Part shown: piece after piece, positions 1-8,310 of the stretch
How positions within the stretch are numbered: position 1 is the stretch's first letter
How the letters are laid out: each line of letters begins with the position of its first letter
Source of the DNA: Spirochaetota bacterium
Lineage (GTDB): Bacteria; Spirochaetota; B62-G9; DRHN01
DNA: 40,559 bases
Direction of reading: 5' to 3'
Assembly: GCA_030673105.1 (NCBI GenBank)
Contig: DAOVJS010000004.1
Coordinates: 1-40,559, forward strand
Position numbers and translations under genes: made by a program
The notes under the pieces: generated by a model
Seen by the model: only the letters and a program-made list of their open reading frames with translations
Databases searched by the model: none
What the model was told of the DNA's origin: nothing

Positions 1-84
1 AACCCTCCTGAAACTTTTTTTAAAATTCAGGTATTGTTAGAGAATGGACTTATTAGTGAAGGGAAAAGAGGTATAATGCTTCTT

Positions 85-1974
85 TTACAATCCAGTTCCC
101 TTGAGTGTAATTTTGTACGGGTTTTCATCGGAATCGTCATTACTAATTTCCATGCGCGTTCCTCTTATTCCGGTTGCAGTAGGGCTGAATGTTACTGAAA
201 AAGTCTCCTTATTACCGGTATATACAGTTAAAGGCATCTGCAAATCATGTAAGAAATCGCCAGCCTGGCCTTCAACAAACAATATAGAATTGATGTGTAA
301 ATCGGCTGTGCCTATGTTTTGAATAATGAATTCTGTCAATACTGAGTTTCCTACCCCAATAGTTCCAAAATTATAGGTGGAACCGTGGAGATACTCAATA
401 GTTTCCACAAATATACTTATTTCAGGTTCACTGCTCAAAGTCCCCTTTCCAATTACAGTAATACTGTAGGGATTTTCATCCTGATCGTCATTGGGTATTT
501 CTATTGTCACTTTTTTGTTCCCTGTATTGGCGGGTGAAAATATAATGTCGAAGTTTGTACTACCTCCGGGCGCTAAATAAGTTGACAGCAGGGAATCATC
601 AATACTGAAATCAAGAATATCTCCGTCAACAATGGAAATCGGACCTGTGAGGTTCAATGCGCCCGTACCTGTGTTTTCAATGATGATTGTGACCGAACTT
701 GAAGTTCCCACTAAAACATCCACAAAATCATGACCGATCGATCCATCAGGAATCTCGTTGCCCGTTTCGTCGTTCTCAACATAGATATCAGGGATAAGTG
801 TACCCACTGCCACACCTGTTCCAATAACCGTAAAAAGATACGGTGCTTCATCAGGATCATTGCTGTCGATACTTATTTCAGCTTCTCTATCCCCAGTACT
901 CACAGGTAAGAATGTAACAGTAATACTCTGTGAAACGCCTGGTATGACAGTAAACGATGTTGGGGAAACGGTGAACTCCCCGGGATTTGAAATTACATCA
1001 ATCACAGAAATACCGGTTATATTTAATGTGTCTGTTCCTATATTTTCAATCGTGAATATTGCTGAATCAGAATTTCCGATCTCTACCCACCCAAAATAAT
1101 GACTTCCTGTTTGATTGGGTATTTCTAATGACCCGTGCTTTACAAGGATGTCGGGGACAGGCGTATCCGATCCTGTTCCATCAACCGTGAATGTATATGA
1201 GCCTTCATCTGGATCATCGTTCAACACTTTAACTGCTGCAGAATAGTACAATGAGTTTGTCGGTGAAAATTTGATAGTAAAAGTTGAGCTGTCTCCAGGA
1301 GCTATAGCGCATGGTATTTCTGGCGCAATAATACTGAACTGATCGGTATTTCCAGAATCGAGGCTTATATCGCTAATATACAACTCAGCCGTCCCGATGT
1401 TTTCAATGGTAAATTGCACTGAGCTGGTAGTCCACACTTCGATAGTTCCATAATTATATATTCCCGACCCATCGGGTATGTCAAGCGGGCCCTGTTTTAT
1501 ATTGATATCCGGAGACACCCCGCCAGCTCCAGAGCCCTCTCCTTCAATTTTAATTGAGTATACGTCCTCATCAGGATCATTGCTTTTTATAATTAATGTT
1601 GCATATGAAATGTCTGTGCTTATTGGTTTGAACTTAATGGTGAATACTGTACTCTCATCCGGCTCTAAAACCGACGACATTGATGATACATCAAGTTGGA
1701 ATTGAGAAATATTATCCTCAAGAAAATATAAACTCTCGATTTTTAATGTAAGTGCTCCCATGTTTTCAATAGTAAAGGTAGCTGATTTTGTGGTATAAAC
1801 ATCTACAGTTCCAAATGAGTAGCTGCCTGTTTCGTCGGGTAAAGATAAAGTTTCTATTTTTATATCAATGTCAGGCACACTTGTACTCGTTTCAAAGACA
1901 TTCGTTCGGTATAGACTGCAGGCAGTAAAAATGAAAATAAGTACTGGTATAAATATATATTTAAAATATCTCAT
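85..1974 (-). CDS. Lipoprotein with five choice-of-anchor-D (ASPM/SPD-2/Hydin-like) modules
   Basis: The N-terminus has a short basic segment, a hydrophobic stretch and a FTAC lipobox-like motif, so it is probably a lipid-anchored envelope protein. The rest is about five repeats of roughly 115-120 residues. Each opens with PD/PE-I-x-I, followed by a Y-x-FG core, then F-x-I-x-N-x-G-T, and closes with N/S-DDP/Q-DE-x-x-Y and a G-x-G linker. This is the pattern of choice-of-anchor-D Ig-like beta-sandwiches, known in surface and adhesion proteins; no enzymatic domain is visible. The last repeat ends directly at the stop codon. An upstream in-frame TTG at 1986 is possible, but the ATG at 1974 gives a normal signal peptide; neither has a clear Shine-Dalgarno. 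Phe at lipobox -3 is unusual in proteobacteria but tolerated in some phyla. Function beyond surface display is unknown. Confidence 0.8.
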   Translation of the reverse strand: MRYFKYIFIPVLIFIFTACSLYRTNVFETSTSVPDIDIKIETLSLPDETGSYSFGTVDVYTTKSATFTIENMGALTLKIESLYFLEDNISQFQLDVSSMSSVLEPDESTVFTIKFKPISTDISYATLIIKSNDPDEDVYSIKIEGEGSGAGGVSPDINIKQGPLDIPDGSGIYNYGTIEVWTTSSVQFTIENIGTAELYISDISLDSGNTDQFSIIAPEIPCAIAPGDSSTFTIKFSPTNSLYYSAAVKVLNDDPDEGSYTFTVDGTGSDTPVPDILVKHGSLEIPNQTGSHYFGWVEIGNSDSAIFTIENIGTDTLNITGISVIDVISNPGEFTVSPTSFTVIPGVSQSITVTFLPVSTGDREAEISIDSNDPDEAPYLFTVIGTGVAVGTLIPDIYVENDETGNEIPDGSIGHDFVDVLVGTSSSVTIIIENTGTGALNLTGPISIVDGDILDFSIDDSLLSTYLAPGGSTNFDIIFSPANTGNKKVTIEIPNDDQDENPYSITVIGKGTLSSEPEISIFVETIEYLHGSTYNFGTIGVGNSVLTEFIIQNIGTADLHINSILFVEGQAGDFLHDLQMPLTVYTGNKETFSVTFSPTATGIRGTRMEISNDDSDENPYKITLKGTGL

Positions 1975-2166
1975 TTTTACACTCAAAGTTCGCTACCATT
2001 TTAGTTTAAGTACCTATATAACAGTATATCACATTTTATATGGATTACAGTTGTAAAATATGGTAATATATCCGGGATGGTACCAGTGTCAGCAGCACCA
2101 CAATACTTTTAGTGTAACAGGATTTACAGCAGGAATAAATGGGTTATAAATAGTGAAGAAAAATAT

Positions 2167-2240
2167 TCGGGCTGGCCAGACTTGAACTGGCGACCCCATG
2201 TCCCCCAGACATGTGCGCTACCCAACTGCGCCACAGCCCG
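2167..2240 (-). tRNA. tRNA-Pro (anticodon GGG)
   Basis: The minus strand folds into a complete cloverleaf of 74 nt: a 7-bp acceptor stem CGGGCTG/CAGCCCG, GCGC D-stem, anticodon stem CATGT/ACATG around the loop CTGGGGG, and T-stem GCCAG/CTGGC with loop TTCAAGT. The anticodon is GGG, which reads proline CCC and CCU. The discriminator base is A. The 3' CCA is not encoded (ATA follows), so it must be added by a nucleotidyltransferase. Confidence 0.95.
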
Positions 2241-2248
2241 ATTTTACA

Positions 2249-2296
2249 ACAGGCAGGGAAACTTATCAATCTTATTAGAAGTTATTTCCTGCCTGT
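2249..2296. terminator. Inverted repeat, possible terminator between tRNA-Pro and the radical-SAM gene
   Basis: The arms ACAGGCAGG (2249-2257) and CCTGCCTGT (2288-2296) pair perfectly, and extend by three A-T pairs if one base is bulged. The loop is about 30 nt. On the plus strand the right arm is followed by GGTTTTT; on the minus strand the T-run is poor. The hairpin lies downstream of the radical-SAM gene and just upstream of the tRNA. It could end the radical-SAM transcript, but the long loop makes this uncertain. The rest of the 2241-2454 gap shows nothing recognisable. Confidence 0.4.
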
Positions 2297-2454
2297 GGTT
2301 TTTACCTAAATTATTAGCGTATTTTCATAAGTCTCTAATTGCCGAAAAGCAGCATCCACAGCTCATAGGCTTGTTTAAATAATATTTACTCTTTTCTGTA
2401 ATGTCAAGTTATCTCCAGTTCTGGCGCATCTATTTTTTCAATGAAATGTTATCA

Positions 2455-3420
2455 TCAGGGGATAATATCAAATTTATTTAAACATGCGCTATCAAGCCGT
2501 GTTATTAATTTCTTCGAAGTCATGTGGGAAATGTCAAAAACATCCTCCCACACAGTTGGATTTTCCATACACATATATATCACATTTTCATCCACATAGT
2601 TTTTAAGGTATGTTTTTATCTTTTGATACACCAATGTCCTGAGAGGTCTGAAATATCTCATTTTATTATCCGATCCCTTTATAAACTCCCCTCCTCTGTA
2701 TCCTGTAACCATCTTTTCCATTAAATGTTTCATTTCGGGGATAAAACGCAGCGTACCCATACTTATATAAACTATATTTTCAGGATTAACTTTTTTGAAT
2801 ATCAAATCGATTGTTTTCCTGTATTCAGCCTCCCAATTTTCATGGATTATTATGGGGTCGAAGTGAAACGCTAATTTATATCCTGACTCCTGCACTCTGA
2901 ATGCTGCGTCAATCCGGGCATTTATTTTAGGAGCATACCTCTCCTCTTTTTGCGCGGCATATATGCTGTTTACAGACCATGAAAGGATTGTGTTTTGGTG
3001 TTCTTTGATTTTCAATATCCCTTCAATATTTGTTGTTTTTGTTTTTAATTCGAGTACAGCTTTATTATTATTTGATATATAGGGAATTAATTCATTATAC
3101 AGAGGCAGGGCCTGCTCTAAAAGAAGGCTGTCGGTAAATTCTCCTGTTCCGAACCGCGTAATCCCTTCCCGTTTCTCTAAAAACTCTTCAAGCTCATCAA
3201 AGAGTTTCTTTCTATTTTTAAAAATTATCACAGGTTCATTTTTAAAGTAGTAGTTTAAAATGCAATAGGTGCACCCTAAACTACACCCATGAGCAAAATC
3301 TATTATCTGGTATCCGCAGCATACATAGTTTGGAGTTCCAGGACAGGGTTTTATGAACCTCCCCTTATTATTAACCTTTTTAATAACAGACTTTTCTCTC
3401 AAGTTCTTTAACCTTGACAT
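2455..3420 (-). CDS. Radical SAM protein of the spore photoproduct lyase (SplB-like) family
   Basis: The radical-SAM cluster motif CxxxCxxC is at C46, C50 and C53 (HGCSLGCTYC), and binds a 4Fe-4S cluster that cleaves S-adenosylmethionine. The preceding CPGTPNYVCCGYQIID is typical of the spore photoproduct lyase/COG1533 DNA-repair photolyase group, and the length (321 aa) fits. In Bacillus SplB a cysteine about 44 residues after the last cluster cysteine donates a hydrogen atom. The matching region here (about residues 89-101, RFGTGEFTDSLL) has none, and there is no Cys between C53 and the C-terminal third. It may therefore act on another substrate or use another donor. The ATG at 3420 is preceded by AAAGGG at good spacing. 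It is divergent from the 3461 gene, which starts 40 bp away. Confidence 0.8.
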   Translation of the reverse strand: MSRLKNLREKSVIKKVNNKGRFIKPCPGTPNYVCCGYQIIDFAHGCSLGCTYCILNYYFKNEPVIIFKNRKKLFDELEEFLEKREGITRFGTGEFTDSLLLEQALPLYNELIPYISNNNKAVLELKTKTTNIEGILKIKEHQNTILSWSVNSIYAAQKEERYAPKINARIDAAFRVQESGYKLAFHFDPIIIHENWEAEYRKTIDLIFKKVNPENIVYISMGTLRFIPEMKHLMEKMVTGYRGGEFIKGSDNKMRYFRPLRTLVYQKIKTYLKNYVDENVIYMCMENPTVWEDVFDISHMTSKKLITRLDSACLNKFDIIP

Positions 3421-3442
3421 AAGACCCTTTATAAAATATTTT
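3414..3442 (+). promoter_or_regulatory. Candidate sigma-70 promoter for the uptake cluster
   Basis: TTGACA (3414-3419) is a perfect -35 and lies 17 bp before TATTTT (3437-3442). It overlaps the start codon of the divergent radical-SAM gene and sits 18 bp upstream of the ATG at 3461. The -10 box is only a moderate match. Confidence 0.4.
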
Positions 3443-3460
3443 AAATAAGTCTTTTTGCAT

Positions 3461-4780
3461 ATGAAAAAATTGGAATCACACCAGATGTATTATACCGGCA
3501 TTTGTGAGGATGCCTTTTCTAAAAGAACAATAATTAGTGTAATAACCGGGTTAAACAAATTTCTCTCCGACACCATTGTCACAGTAACTGGGAATAAAAT
3601 CTCAACAAATACTTTTTCCGGGTCGGTTAACAGGGGGGGATATTTATTTTTAAGCGGCGCGGTGATAAAAGGTGTCTCACTTTTCGAACTGTACCGCAGT
3701 TATGAAGCTCAAAATGCTTTTTCAGATACAGTAAAAAGGCACCTGAGCATTTTTAAAGATGTAGTAAAAGCCTCAGAATTAATTAAAAACAAAATAGGCT
3801 TCTATCCTCCTCTTATTCTAAACAGCATATTTATTGATCCCGAAGATAAAAGTATTACTTTTCTTCCTGTTAAACTTGTTGATTTCCTCAATAAGTATCA
3901 GGATGTAGATAAACAGAATACCCTGTATTTTTGTATTGACAATAAAATAGATTTCCTGAACCCTGACGGAAGCGCTTTTACGCGTTCTGTGGGGAAACTA
4001 ATTTACCTTCATTTGCTGAAAGGTCAGGATACCCCTGGAGAGCCGGTATTTGATATTGCGGATTTTGTAAAGGATACTCCCCGGTTTCTTTCTGACACCA
4101 TGTGGGATGTGCTGCACGGGAAATATATCGAAATACAAAGACTTTTAGATGCGATTGATGATTCTCTTAATAAAGAGAACAGCAGCACACCTGCCGGGGT
4201 TTCCTTCTGGCGAAGCAGAGCTGTCATTACTTTTAAATACTCCTTAAGCGTGTTTTTTTCAAGAAGAAAGAAAATCATTTTTTTACTGTTAATAATTACC
4301 GGGATTTCAACATACCTTTTCCTGGACTTTTTATTAAAAAATAAAAATATCGATTATACAGCCGGACTTGATTCCGAAAAGGTCGTTGAGCTTTATTTCC
4401 ATGCGGTGGATAACCTGAAACTGGATATTATTGAATCAATTTTCTACAAAAGGGCCGGGAAAGAAATAAGAAATGAACTTAGCACACTGTACGTGATGAT
4501 AAAACTGCAAACAGTATACGGGAATATACCTTCAGGGCCTGAAGATATGGGCTCTATAGATGAAAAGTATCGGGATACTAAAGTATATGGTATCGAAGAT
4601 CTGGAAATTAAAAAAATAAAGGGCGGTGAAAACCCTGTTTTTTCTACGAAATATAAAAAAATTCTAAATACCGGTGGTAAAAATACAGTATACTCTATTG
4701 AAGAGACAATTTATCTTAAAAAGTATCATGACCACTGGTATATTGTTGAAAGCAACAGAAACTTAGTTCAGGAAAAATAA
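3461..4780 (+). CDS. Unrecognised membrane protein with a single transmembrane segment, head of the uptake cluster
   Basis: I do not recognise this protein. It has a soluble N-terminal part of about 270 residues, then basic residues (SRRKK), one hydrophobic segment at about 275-297, and a C-terminal part of about 140 residues. The N-terminal part has features reminiscent of a degenerate protein-kinase C-lobe (LILNSIFIDPEDKSITFLP resembles a catalytic loop plus DFG strand, without the catalytic Asp and DFG); this is inference only. The C-terminal part, from VVELYFHAVDNL to HDHWYIVESN, could be an NTF2-like or similar alpha+beta fold outside the membrane. The ATG at 3461 is used here; an in-frame TTG at 3455 is possible. 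The stop abuts the ATG of the binding-protein gene, so the two are very likely cotranscribed. Confidence 0.75.
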   Translation: MKKLESHQMYYTGICEDAFSKRTIISVITGLNKFLSDTIVTVTGNKISTNTFSGSVNRGGYLFLSGAVIKGVSLFELYRSYEAQNAFSDTVKRHLSIFKDVVKASELIKNKIGFYPPLILNSIFIDPEDKSITFLPVKLVDFLNKYQDVDKQNTLYFCIDNKIDFLNPDGSAFTRSVGKLIYLHLLKGQDTPGEPVFDIADFVKDTPRFLSDTMWDVLHGKYIEIQRLLDAIDDSLNKENSSTPAGVSFWRSRAVITFKYSLSVFFSRRKKIIFLLLIITGISTYLFLDFLLKNKNIDYTAGLDSEKVVELYFHAVDNLKLDIIESIFYKRAGKEIRNELSTLYVMIKLQTVYGNIPSGPEDMGSIDEKYRDTKVYGIEDLEIKKIKGGENPVFSTKYKKILNTGGKNTVYSIEETIYLKKYHDHWYIVESNRNLVQEK

Positions 4781-6058
4781 ATGAAAAAATACGGCCCTGT
4801 AATCCTAACTGTGATTCTATTGGTTTCCTGGGGATTTTCCAGACACAATGCTGAAGGAGGAATAAAAAGACGTTCGGTCGAATTAACATTCTGGCACAGT
4901 ATGAGTATTTACCAGGGTGATACTCTTGAACAACTCGTCGAGGAGTATAATAATAACAATGAAGACATACAGGTAAGATTAATCTTCCAGGGCCTATATG
5001 ACGACATGAAAATAAAATTAATAAATGCTGTAAAAACCGGAGATTTACCTGACGTCTCACAGGTTGCCATAGAATACCTCGATGTTTTTATCGATGATAA
5101 CAGAATAGAGCCGATTACAGATTATATTTCTGAAGATGATAAAAATGACATTCTGTCACAGTTCTGGAATGGAGTTACGAGACAAAGAGAAATCTATGCG
5201 TTCCCGTTTAATCATAGTGTGCAGGTTCTCTATTATAATAAGGACGCTTTTGAAAAAGCGGGTCTTGATCCAGACAAACCTCCGAAAACCTGGGAAGATG
5301 TTATTAAATATGGAAAAAAACTTACGAAAGATTTCGACGGAGACGGCACCATCGATCAATGGGGAATATTAGTCTCACTTGAAGGTGTCTTTGGATTTAC
5401 ACCGCTTATAAGGCAGGTGGGCGGGGAATTTCTGAATGATGACAGAACAAAAGCCCTTTTTAACAGTGAAGAAGGTGTCAGGGTTATGGAACTGGTTCAG
5501 AAAATGGCCTACGAGTATAAAATTATGCCCTCCAACTGGACACTTTTTGAAGGGACAAGTGCCTTTCTTCAGGGAAAAATCGCGATGGGGCCTATTACGT
5601 GCGCCGGTATCAAATTCGCTGAAGACAATCTTCCCTGGGAACTTGGTATTGCCCCTCTTCCTTATATTGAAAATAAATCCGTCCTGCTTGGCGGTGCCGG
5701 CCTTGTAATTTTCTCAAAGTCTTCACACAGAAGAAAGGCAGCTATGAACTTCATAAGCTGGCTTACAAACAAGGAAAATTCTATCAGGTGGCATGAAAAA
5801 ACAGGCTATCTACCTATCAGAAAATCTGCTATGGAGAGTTTTGAACTTCAAAGTTTTCACAGGCTGAATCCTAACTACAAAGTTCCTGTTGACCAGCTCT
5901 CCTATTCCAGGCCGCCGGATTTTACACCGTATCTGCCGCAAATCGATCAGATTGTACGCTATGCAATCGAAGATATTATGATAAACAGAAAGGATCCTCA
6001 AAAGACGCTTAATATAGCAGCGGAGAAAGTAAATAACCTCCTTAAAGAAGAGGAATGA
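4781..6058 (+). CDS. ABC transporter substrate-binding protein, sugar type (UgpB/MalE-like, family 1)
   Basis: This is an exported binding protein with an N-terminal hydrophobic signal sequence (about residues 4-20, no lipobox Cys). It is followed by the family-1 solute-binding start ELTFWHSM, then VEEYNNNNEDIQV and KLINAVKTGDLPDV, the classic first-lobe pattern. FDGDGTIDQWGI and the closing GGAGLVIFSKSSHRRKAAMN are also typical of this family (COG1653). It should capture a sugar, oligosaccharide or glycerol-3-phosphate-like ligand in the periplasm and pass it to the two permeases encoded downstream; the ligand cannot be read from sequence. The ATG follows the previous stop directly, and the stop overlaps an ATG of the barrel gene by 4 bp (ATGA), indicating translational coupling. 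Confidence 0.9.
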   Translation: MKKYGPVILTVILLVSWGFSRHNAEGGIKRRSVELTFWHSMSIYQGDTLEQLVEEYNNNNEDIQVRLIFQGLYDDMKIKLINAVKTGDLPDVSQVAIEYLDVFIDDNRIEPITDYISEDDKNDILSQFWNGVTRQREIYAFPFNHSVQVLYYNKDAFEKAGLDPDKPPKTWEDVIKYGKKLTKDFDGDGTIDQWGILVSLEGVFGFTPLIRQVGGEFLNDDRTKALFNSEEGVRVMELVQKMAYEYKIMPSNWTLFEGTSAFLQGKIAMGPITCAGIKFAEDNLPWELGIAPLPYIENKSVLLGGAGLVIFSKSSHRRKAAMNFISWLTNKENSIRWHEKTGYLPIRKSAMESFELQSFHRLNPNYKVPVDQLSYSRPPDFTPYLPQIDQIVRYAIEDIMINRKDPQKTLNIAAEKVNNLLKEEE

Positions 6059-6060
6059 AG

Positions 6061-7197
6061 ATGAAACGGAAGATCCTGCTGTTCACGTATGTGTTAACCG
6101 TATTCGCCATTTCCAGTATAATAGCTGACGAAGAAAATATATTTCTAAAAAAACTGATAATAGAGGGCAATTCTGTAACACGTGAAAGTTATGTTCGTAG
6201 TTTCATAACGCTAAAAGAGGGAAAAATTTATAAACTGGATACTATAATAGATGAAATAAATGTCAGCAGAGAAAATCTTGAACGGACAAATTTATTCTCA
6301 AGTATATTCTTTGATGATGAACTTGATGAAGAAAATAATCTAACCCTCACAATCAGGCTGAAAGAGAAGAACTACCTTTTATTCGGGCCTGATGGATATA
6401 TCACCTATCAAAATAATGATATCCATATAAATAGTATAATTTACATCTCACATGTAAATTTCCTTGGAAGGGCCGCAATTTTATCAGCCCGTATCCCTGT
6501 TTATGAAAATCTTGGTTTTATAATTCATTATCAGGATATGATGAGTAAAGTAAGGTACACGGTTGATTTTGAATATATCTATCCTTTAAATGAAGGAAAC
6601 AGCTGGCTATTATTTACACCCGGCGCGGCATACAGGGCAAAAGAGAACCTTTTTATCGGTGTTAATTTTAAACTTAACCGGAATGTTACCACCTCTGCCG
6701 TTTTTTCACCATACCTTGAAGCAGGTATTAAAAAAAGACACTCCTACAAAGTTAAAAAGTGGTATTTTACCTCGTTCTCTCCATATTATGGTTACAACTT
6801 TGATGGTTCTTCTTTGTATGGATTAGAATCAAACTTAAATCACAATTGGGATCTGCTTTTTAAAATAGTATATGCTGTTATGGTTGAGGTTAATATTCAG
6901 GGCGGAGAAGTACCTGACAATCTAATTCTAAAATCAAAAGTCAGGGGAACTCATTTTGATATTTACAGGGGTAACAAACAGGTATCAATTTCAAATGAAC
7001 TGCATATTCCTCTACCCTGGAATACTGATATCGTCATAGTACCTTTTCTGGACTCGGATCTTATCGGATATGACAGTCTTCAATTTTTAATGGGAGGAGG
7101 AATCGGGTTGCACTGGTTCAGCAGATACCAGGATCCTCTCATCGTGGAAGTTGCCTTTGGAAAAGGTGTTATGCTCAATTTCCAGAAAAGATTTTAA
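6061..7197 (+). CDS. Outer-membrane beta-barrel protein with one POTRA domain (BamA/TamA-like)
   Basis: A signal peptide (KRKILLFTYVLTVFAISSIIA) is followed by one POTRA domain at about residues 25-95: LKKLIIEGNSVTRESYVRSF, a helical segment, then ERTNLFSSIFF and a final strand LTLTIRLKEK. The remaining 280 or so residues are alternating amphipathic strands ending in QKRF, as expected for an outer-membrane barrel of the Omp85 superfamily. It is much smaller than BamA (five POTRAs), so it is probably not the essential assembly factor. Its overlap with the binding-protein gene suggests a role in the same uptake process, for example as an outer-membrane channel; this is inference. The ATG at 6061 has AGGA six bases upstream; the overlapping ATG at 6055 has almost no spacing. 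Confidence 0.8.
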   Translation: MKRKILLFTYVLTVFAISSIIADEENIFLKKLIIEGNSVTRESYVRSFITLKEGKIYKLDTIIDEINVSRENLERTNLFSSIFFDDELDEENNLTLTIRLKEKNYLLFGPDGYITYQNNDIHINSIIYISHVNFLGRAAILSARIPVYENLGFIIHYQDMMSKVRYTVDFEYIYPLNEGNSWLLFTPGAAYRAKENLFIGVNFKLNRNVTTSAVFSPYLEAGIKKRHSYKVKKWYFTSFSPYYGYNFDGSSLYGLESNLNHNWDLLFKIVYAVMVEVNIQGGEVPDNLILKSKVRGTHFDIYRGNKQVSISNELHIPLPWNTDIVIVPFLDSDLIGYDSLQFLMGGGIGLHWFSRYQDPLIVEVAFGKGVMLNFQKRF

Positions 7198-7220
7198 TTG
7201 TATAAAAATTGACATTCTGC

Positions 7221-7349
7221 CTAATTCAGGCTGTCCCTTAACATATACAATGGCCGTTTAGATAAGATTTCCTCTGTAATATGAGGCACTAAATGTAAAA
7301 TGTGTCGTATGGGACAGCCTAATTAGAGGTTTTGGGACAACCTCAATTA
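7221..7349. repeat. Three-copy GGGACA(R)CCT-AATTA repeat in the gap before the permease genes
   Basis: One unit is present three times: inverted at 7222-7237 (reads GGGACAGCCTGAATTA on the minus strand), direct at 7311-7325 (GGGACAGCCTAATTA) and direct at 7334-7349 (GGGACAACCTCAATTA). The first two form a 16-bp stem with one bulged base around a 73-nt loop. The third, with the preceding AATTAGAGGTT, forms a tight hairpin ending next to the start codon at 7351. This could be a small non-autonomous mobile element (MITE-like) with terminal inverted repeats, or a set of operator sites. No transposase gene is present. No Shine-Dalgarno is visible before the ATG at 7351. Confidence 0.7.
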
Positions 7350-7350
7350 T

Positions 7351-8310
7351 ATGAAAATACAGCATATATCACATAGATACTGGAAAAGTGATGTAAAAAG
7401 AGCATTTATCTATATATTACCCACCTATCTCATACTTTTTATTTTCATAATAATTCCCATTTTTTTCGCTTTTTATCTTAGCTTTAACAGGTGGAATCTT
7501 CTCGGAAACATAAAGTTTATAGGTCTGGCTAACTATAAAAAACTGTTCCAGATTGAGGAGTTCTGGAAAGCACTGATCAATACATTTTACTATACCTTTA
7601 TAACAGTCCCTGTCGGAATCGGCCTATCACTCATTCTCGCGCTCCTTCTGAACTCGAAGATCAAAGGCCTTATGTTCTACAGAGCCGCGTACTTTATGCC
7701 TGTAATGACTTCGGTTGTAGCAAGCGCTTTTATCTGGCAGTGGATTTTCCAGTCTCATAACGGAATTTTAAACCATATGTTAGGATTTGTGGGGGTTAAA
7801 CCGCTCTCATGGCTGAATGAACCTAAAGGCATCTTTAATGTGATTTTCAATTCTCTGGGTTTAAATATCCCCGGCTTTCTCGGCGGCCCGAGTGTAACCC
7901 TCGTTGCTATCAGCATAATGAGCATATGGAAAAATACTGGTTATTATATGATTATTTTTTTAGCCGGATTACAGAACATTCCGAAAACTTATTATGAAGC
8001 TGCTGAAATCGACGGTGCGGGTCCGGTGAGACGTTTTTTCTCAATTACCCTGCCCATCTTAAGTCCAACCACCTTTTTTGTCCTGATTATGTCTATTATC
8101 TTTTCGTTCCAGGTATTTGAGCAGGTAGCGGTAACAACAAAGGGCGGCCCTTTAAACGCATCTCTTGTGCTTGTGTACTTCATTTATGAAAGGGCGTTTA
8201 AATTCCTGGAAGTCGGCTTTGCATCTTCAGCGGCGTTTATCCTGTTTGCGATTGTCATTATACTCACCTATTTTCAGGTGAAAATACTTGGAAAGAGGGT
8301 GCATTATTGA
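7351..8310 (+). CDS. ABC transporter permease, MalF/UgpA type
   Basis: This is an inner-membrane permease of the binding-protein-dependent sugar transport family. It has about six hydrophobic segments, beginning with YILPTYLILFIFIIIPIFFA, and the cytoplasmic EAA loop at about residues 213-232 (YYEAAEIDGAGPVRRFFSIT) that docks on the ATPase. Its length of 319 aa is normal. It pairs with the next permease, overlapping it by 4 bp, and with the binding protein at 4781. No ATP-binding subunit is encoded nearby, so a shared MsmX/UgpC-type ATPase elsewhere is likely. The ATG at 7351 has no obvious ribosome-binding site because the repeat element runs up to it. Confidence 0.92.
   Translation: MKIQHISHRYWKSDVKRAFIYILPTYLILFIFIIIPIFFAFYLSFNRWNLLGNIKFIGLANYKKLFQIEEFWKALINTFYYTFITVPVGIGLSLILALLLNSKIKGLMFYRAAYFMPVMTSVVASAFIWQWIFQSHNGILNHMLGFVGVKPLSWLNEPKGIFNVIFNSLGLNIPGFLGGPSVTLVAISIMSIWKNTGYYMIIFLAGLQNIPKTYYEAAEIDGAGPVRRFFSITLPILSPTTFFVLIMSIIFSFQVFEQVAVTTKGGPLNASLVLVYFIYERAFKFLEVGFASSAAFILFAIVIILTYFQVKILGKRVHY

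Noticed and set aside
1-188. Plus-strand open frame running in from the left edge
   Set aside because: It overlaps the end of the lipoprotein gene by about 100 bp and shows no recognisable motif; too little sequence to support a gene.
2241-2269. TTGATA-17 bp-TAAAAT on the minus strand in front of tRNA-Pro
   Set aside because: The -10 box touches the first base of the mature tRNA, so transcription would start inside the tRNA.
7201-7237. TTGACA at 7209-7214 as a promoter for the permease genes
   Set aside because: No -10 box is found at 16-18 bp downstream; the sequence there is the repeat arm.
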